A stretch of 64,000 nucleotides of DNA, taken from assembly GCF_000765745.2 (NCBI RefSeq), contig NZ_JRPC02000005.1, forward strand, positions 24,717-88,716. Reading direction: 5' to 3'. Below are positions 60,726 to 64,000 of this stretch, piece by piece (positions within the stretch are counted from its first letter, which is position 1; the number at the start of each line of letters is the position of its first letter). Origin of the DNA: Helicobacter apodemus. Its GTDB lineage: Bacteria > Campylobacterota > Campylobacteria > Campylobacterales > Helicobacteraceae. Under the pieces are notes generated by a model. The model was given only the letters and a program-made list of their open reading frames with translations, had not been told where the DNA came from and did no database searches. Position numbers and translations under genes: made by a program.

Positions 60726-62570
60726 TTGTTTTATTATCTCATTGCACTGCTTAAACAAAAATCTCCACTTTTAGCTTATGAGAGCATGACCCCTTTAAAC
60801 ATTGGTGAGGTCGTAGAAGCTCCCTTGCTTAAAAGAAGCCTTAGAGGCGTTATCCTAAAAGAGATTCCAAAGCCTAACTTTGAATGTAAGCCCCTAAAAC
60901 CCCTAAAAGAATATTTTTCACCCTCACAATTCCAACTTGCAGAATTTATCGCAAATTATTATTGTAGCAGTTATGCTTCAAGCTTTGGGGTTTTCATACC
61001 CTTTAGGCAAGACTTCATACAAGACTTCCCCTTCCTTAGTTTTGAAGTCAAACCCCTAAATGAAAACCAAAGTAAAGCACTAAACTTTATTAACTCCAAC
61101 CAAAGCACCCTTTTATTTGGTGATACAGGAAGTGGCAAAACAGAAATTTATATCCACTTACTCAACCAAACCCTACAAAAGGGTAAAAATGCTATTTTTC
61201 TTATGCCCGAAATTGCTTTAACCCCACAAATGGAAAAACGTCTTAAAGCCATCTTTGGCGAATACATAGCCTTTTGGCATTCTAAAGTTAGCACGAAAAA
61301 AAAGCAAGGAATTCTCCAAAGGCTCAAAGAGGGCGAACTTAGAATCCTAGCTGGCTCTCGCTCAAGCTTCTTTTTACCCCTTAGCAAACTTGGGCTAATC
61401 ATCGTAGATGAAGAACACGATGACGCCTATAAATCTGCCTCCTCCCCGCGTTTAAATGTGCGTGATACCGCCCTATTCCTCGCACAACAAAACCATATAA
61501 AAATCCTTTTAGGAAGTGCCACCCCCTCACTAAATACCTATTACAAAGCCCTACAAAAGCAAAACATCTTCCGCCTCAAAGGCTCTTTTTATAACTCCCA
61601 AAAGGAATTTATCTTTTGTGAAAGCCACGATTATTTTCACCCCCTCATTATAGAAAATCTCACAAAAAATCTAGAATCCAACAAACAAGCTATCGTTTTC
61701 TTACCCACAAGGGCGAACTTCAAGCATTTGCTTTGTAGCCATTGTGGAGAAACGATACAATGCCCATATTGCAGTGTTTCTATGAGTTTGCACAAAAAAG
61801 ATTCTAGCCTTAAATGCCATTACTGCCATTATGTTAGCCCACTCATATCCATTTGCCCTTCTTGTGGTTACGAACTAAAAAGCCTAAGGATTGGCACACA
61901 AGAGTTTGCTAAAGAGCTCTCTACCTACTTACCCAATGCTAAAATCGCTTGTTTTGATAGGGATTCCATTACGACCCAAAAACAACTTACCCAAACTCTA
62001 GAATCCTTTAATCGGCACGAAATTGATATTTTAGTAGGCACACAAATGCTCTCCAAAGGGCATGATTACCATAAGGTTGCTTTAAGCGTTGCTTTAGGCT
62101 TAGACTATCTCCTAAAGGGGGGTGATTATAGGGCAAGAGAAAAAACCCTCGCTTTAATGTATCAATTAGCAGGGAGAAGCGGCAGGAAAGAAGACGGCAA
62201 AGTCATCATCCAAACTTTACAAAAGGACTTTTTTCAACGATACCTACAAGATTATGAAAACTTTCTACAAGAAGAACTACAAATGCGGCAAAATCTCTAT
62301 CCCCCCTTTGTGCGTCTAGCCCTTATTAAAATATCCCATAAAAACAAAGAAAAAGCCCATTTACTTATGCAAAAAGCACTATCCACCCTCCCTCCGCACA
62401 AAAAAGTAGAAATTGTAGGCTATGGTGATGCCCCCATTGAAAAGATTGCGAACAAATGGAGATGCGTTATCTTATTGCGAAGTATAGAATCTAAAGCCTT
62501 GCATAGTATCTTAAGAAGCTTAAGCGATTTCCCTTGTGAAATAGACATTGACCCCCTAGATTTCACTTAA
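60726..62570 (+). CDS. priA: Primosomal replication-restart helicase
   Basis: A 614-aa helicase: Walker A GDTGSGKTE (about 132-140), DEEH box (IIVDEEHDD), zinc-binding region with CSHCGETIQCPYC, CHYCHY and CPSCGY, and motifs V-VI (VGTQMLSKGHD, QLAGRSGR). It reloads DnaB at stalled forks. The start is a TTG at 60726. The length is short for PriA but usual in this phylum. Converges on murD with 8 bases of overlap. Confidence 0.93.
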   Translation: MFYYLIALLKQKSPLLAYESMTPLNIGEVVEAPLLKRSLRGVILKEIPKPNFECKPLKPLKEYFSPSQFQLAEFIANYYCSSYASSFGVFIPFRQDFIQDFPFLSFEVKPLNENQSKALNFINSNQSTLLFGDTGSGKTEIYIHLLNQTLQKGKNAIFLMPEIALTPQMEKRLKAIFGEYIAFWHSKVSTKKKQGILQRLKEGELRILAGSRSSFFLPLSKLGLIIVDEEHDDAYKSASSPRLNVRDTALFLAQQNHIKILLGSATPSLNTYYKALQKQNIFRLKGSFYNSQKEFIFCESHDYFHPLIIENLTKNLESNKQAIVFLPTRANFKHLLCSHCGETIQCPYCSVSMSLHKKDSSLKCHYCHYVSPLISICPSCGYELKSLRIGTQEFAKELSTYLPNAKIACFDRDSITTQKQLTQTLESFNRHEIDILVGTQMLSKGHDYHKVALSVALGLDYLLKGGDYRAREKTLALMYQLAGRSGRKEDGKVIIQTLQKDFFQRYLQDYENFLQEELQMRQNLYPPFVRLALIKISHKNKEKAHLLMQKALSTLPPHKKVEIVGYGDAPIEKIANKWRCVILLRSIESKALHSILRSLSDFPCEIDIDPLDFT

Positions 62571-63780
62571 GCACATAGGCTTTAAACCGCTCACCCCTTT
62601 GTTTATAGGAACTAAATTGGTCTAAACTAGCAGCAGCAGGAGAAAGCATAGCAACGCTTTGTAAATTATGATTTTGTTTAATAGCATTAACCGCATTTTC
62701 TAAAGTATGGCAAAGAACACAAGGTTTTTGATACCTTTTTGCTAAAGAAGCGATTTTCTCCGCATTAGAGCCAATAGCATAAAGGCTAACCTCCAAATCC
62801 TCCATAGCCACAAAAAGTGGGGTTAAATCCGCACCTTTATCATCTCCCCCTAAGATAAGATAAAGAGGCTTATCCTCATAACATTTAATCGCCTCTAAAG
62901 TCGCTTCCACATTCGTCCCCTTGCTATCATCCACCCATAAACGATGCGAACTATCATAAAACTCTTCGATTTTATGTGCCCCGATTTTAAAGGTATTTAA
63001 CAAATCATAATCCAAAATATCAAAGAGTATCTTAGTAGCACTTAAGGCAAGCAGACTATCTAGCAAAAAAGGCTCTTTAAAAACGATGCGTTGCGTATCT
63101 ATCCCAAAAGTCTCCGCAAGACTTTGAGAATCTTCATAAAAAATAAGTGTAGCAAGAGAGTTTTTAGCATAAGAGTGGTTTTCAAACATTTTAGGCAAAA
63201 TAGCAATCTCCTTATCCCTTAAACACAAAAGAGGCTTAAGCTTATCCTTAATATAATCCTCATAGCTACTATGCCAACTAATATGATCCTCTGAAATAGG
63301 CAAAAGCAAATACAAATTAGGTTTAGCCCTATGGGTGTAATGCAAGGTAAAAGAACTAGTCTCTAAAACCCAAATGGACGCATTAAGGGGCAAATCCGCT
63401 AGAGGTTTGCCTATATTACCACCACTAATAGCCCCTTTATAGGCTAAAAGAAAGGTTAGCATTTCTGTAGTCGTGCTTTTTCCATTGGTTCCACTAATCC
63501 ACACACTAAAGGGCATACAATGGCTAAAAAAATCATATTCACTCATAGGATGACTAGCAGTAATAAGGGGATTATTAGGCGGGATACCCGGACTTGTAAC
63601 AACTTTAACATTGGGGTATTTTTCTAATACTTCTAAAAGCCTACAAGGAGGGAGCAAAGTATTACCAAAGCAATCTTGACTTTCTTCTTTAAAATTATCA
63701 TCAAAGATAAAACAAGGGCTAAACTTCCTAGCAATAGCTTGATTAGTTAATCCAAATCCTAGCAAAATCAACATAAGCAC
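62563..63780 (-). CDS. murD: UDP-N-acetylmuramoylalanine-D-glutamate ligase
   Basis: A 405-aa Mur ligase adding D-Glu to the peptidoglycan precursor. The ATP loop is WISGTNGKSTTTE (about 93-105), with the central ISEDHISWH and the C-terminal WVDDSKGTNVEATL and ILGGDDKGADL. It is a compact form about 30 residues shorter than E. coli MurD, as in other Helicobacter. mraY or other mur genes are not in view. Confidence 0.92.
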   Translation of the reverse strand: MLMLILLGFGLTNQAIARKFSPCFIFDDNFKEESQDCFGNTLLPPCRLLEVLEKYPNVKVVTSPGIPPNNPLITASHPMSEYDFFSHCMPFSVWISGTNGKSTTTEMLTFLLAYKGAISGGNIGKPLADLPLNASIWVLETSSFTLHYTHRAKPNLYLLLPISEDHISWHSSYEDYIKDKLKPLLCLRDKEIAILPKMFENHSYAKNSLATLIFYEDSQSLAETFGIDTQRIVFKEPFLLDSLLALSATKILFDILDYDLLNTFKIGAHKIEEFYDSSHRLWVDDSKGTNVEATLEAIKCYEDKPLYLILGGDDKGADLTPLFVAMEDLEVSLYAIGSNAEKIASLAKRYQKPCVLCHTLENAVNAIKQNHNLQSVAMLSPAAASLDQFSSYKQRGERFKAYVLK

Positions 63781-63916
63781 TCTTTAAAAATAAAGTATTA
63801 TACCCTAATTAACTCACCCCACCCTGCTCCTTTAAAGCTAAATTTAAGAATTAAACTAAAAATTAAAAGTTAATTAAAAAATAATCCTCTTTACTTAAAT
63901 CAAAGTTTAAATTTTA

Positions 63917-63925
63917 TGCTATACT
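63917..63925 (+). promoter_or_regulatory. Probable promoter (-10) reading out of the window
   Basis: An extended -10 (TGCTATACT) lies in the AT-rich stretch after murD, with no gene to its right before the window ends. The 220 bases after murD hold nothing else recognisable. Confidence 0.35.
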
Positions 63926-64000
63926 AGGAATGTTAAAAATAGTTTATGACAAATACATAATAAAAATGCCTAAATCTCCTAATATAATAATATATTAGGG

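Overview
The window is AT-rich chromosomal DNA from a member of the Campylobacterota, most probably an enterohepatic Helicobacter or a close relative. This rests on an ArsRS-type acid-response pair next to hemB, a C. jejuni-like type II-C CRISPR locus, an Mla-type lipid transporter in the epsilonproteobacterial arrangement, QueH, GmhA, a Cj0814-like protein, and contingency repeats (C11 and (AG)10). Species cannot be fixed from the sequence. No rRNA, tRNA or intact insertion sequence was seen.

Layout. 1-4.3 kb: the 3' end of a monomeric isocitrate dehydrogenase, a methyltransferase with an 11-C tract, a degraded copy of mmsA-nhaC ends, and a broken radical SAM/SPASM gene. 4.7-19.95 kb: an inositol island. 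A minus-strand operon runs from a sugar ABC transporter (binding protein, permease, ATPase) through iolD, iolE, a Gfo/Idh/MocA oxidoreductase, an IlvD/EDD dehydratase, iolG, an aldehyde dehydrogenase and an HpcH/HpaI aldolase. It diverges from mmsA (iolA) and an NhaC-type antiporter. 20-26.8 kb: restriction-gene remnants, an 11-repeat CRISPR array, tracrRNA, cas2, cas1 and cas9. 26.9-30.2 kb: housekeeping genes (argG, an S4 protein, a phosphorylase-like protein, rlmN).

30.2-35 kb: an accessory region with small secreted or membrane peptides, an outer-membrane barrel, a Sec-exported protein carrying a VVGG motif, a Cj0814-like protein, a Sec-exported C39-like peptidase, and a decayed second barrel gene. 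35-44.2 kb: queH, a DsbC-like protein and the mla operon, which is interrupted before its lipoprotein gene by a type ISP restriction-modification gene holding an (AG)10 tract and extra specificity-domain fragments. 44.2-46.6 kb: folB, bcp, a frameshifted nitroreductase and gmhA. 46.9-52.3 kb: two restriction-modification units with purB between them, in one overlapping run. 52.5-63.8 kb: core genes (pseudouridine synthase, TraT-like lipoprotein, hemB, arsS, arsR, uvrB, priA, murD) and small conserved genes.

How the genes work together. The inositol operon has iolG, iolE, iolD and mmsA, but iolB, iolC and iolJ are absent from the window. In their place sit an aldehyde dehydrogenase, a sugar-acid dehydratase and a class II pyruvate aldolase. 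In that order they would take 5-deoxyglucuronate to pyruvate and malonate semialdehyde without phosphorylation, and MmsA would finish to acetyl-CoA. This inferred route is the main candidate for an undescribed system. The second is the C39 peptidase/VVGG protein/barrel cassette, which recalls functional-amyloid (Fap-like) export. The region is also dense in defence genes, several broken or apparently switchable.
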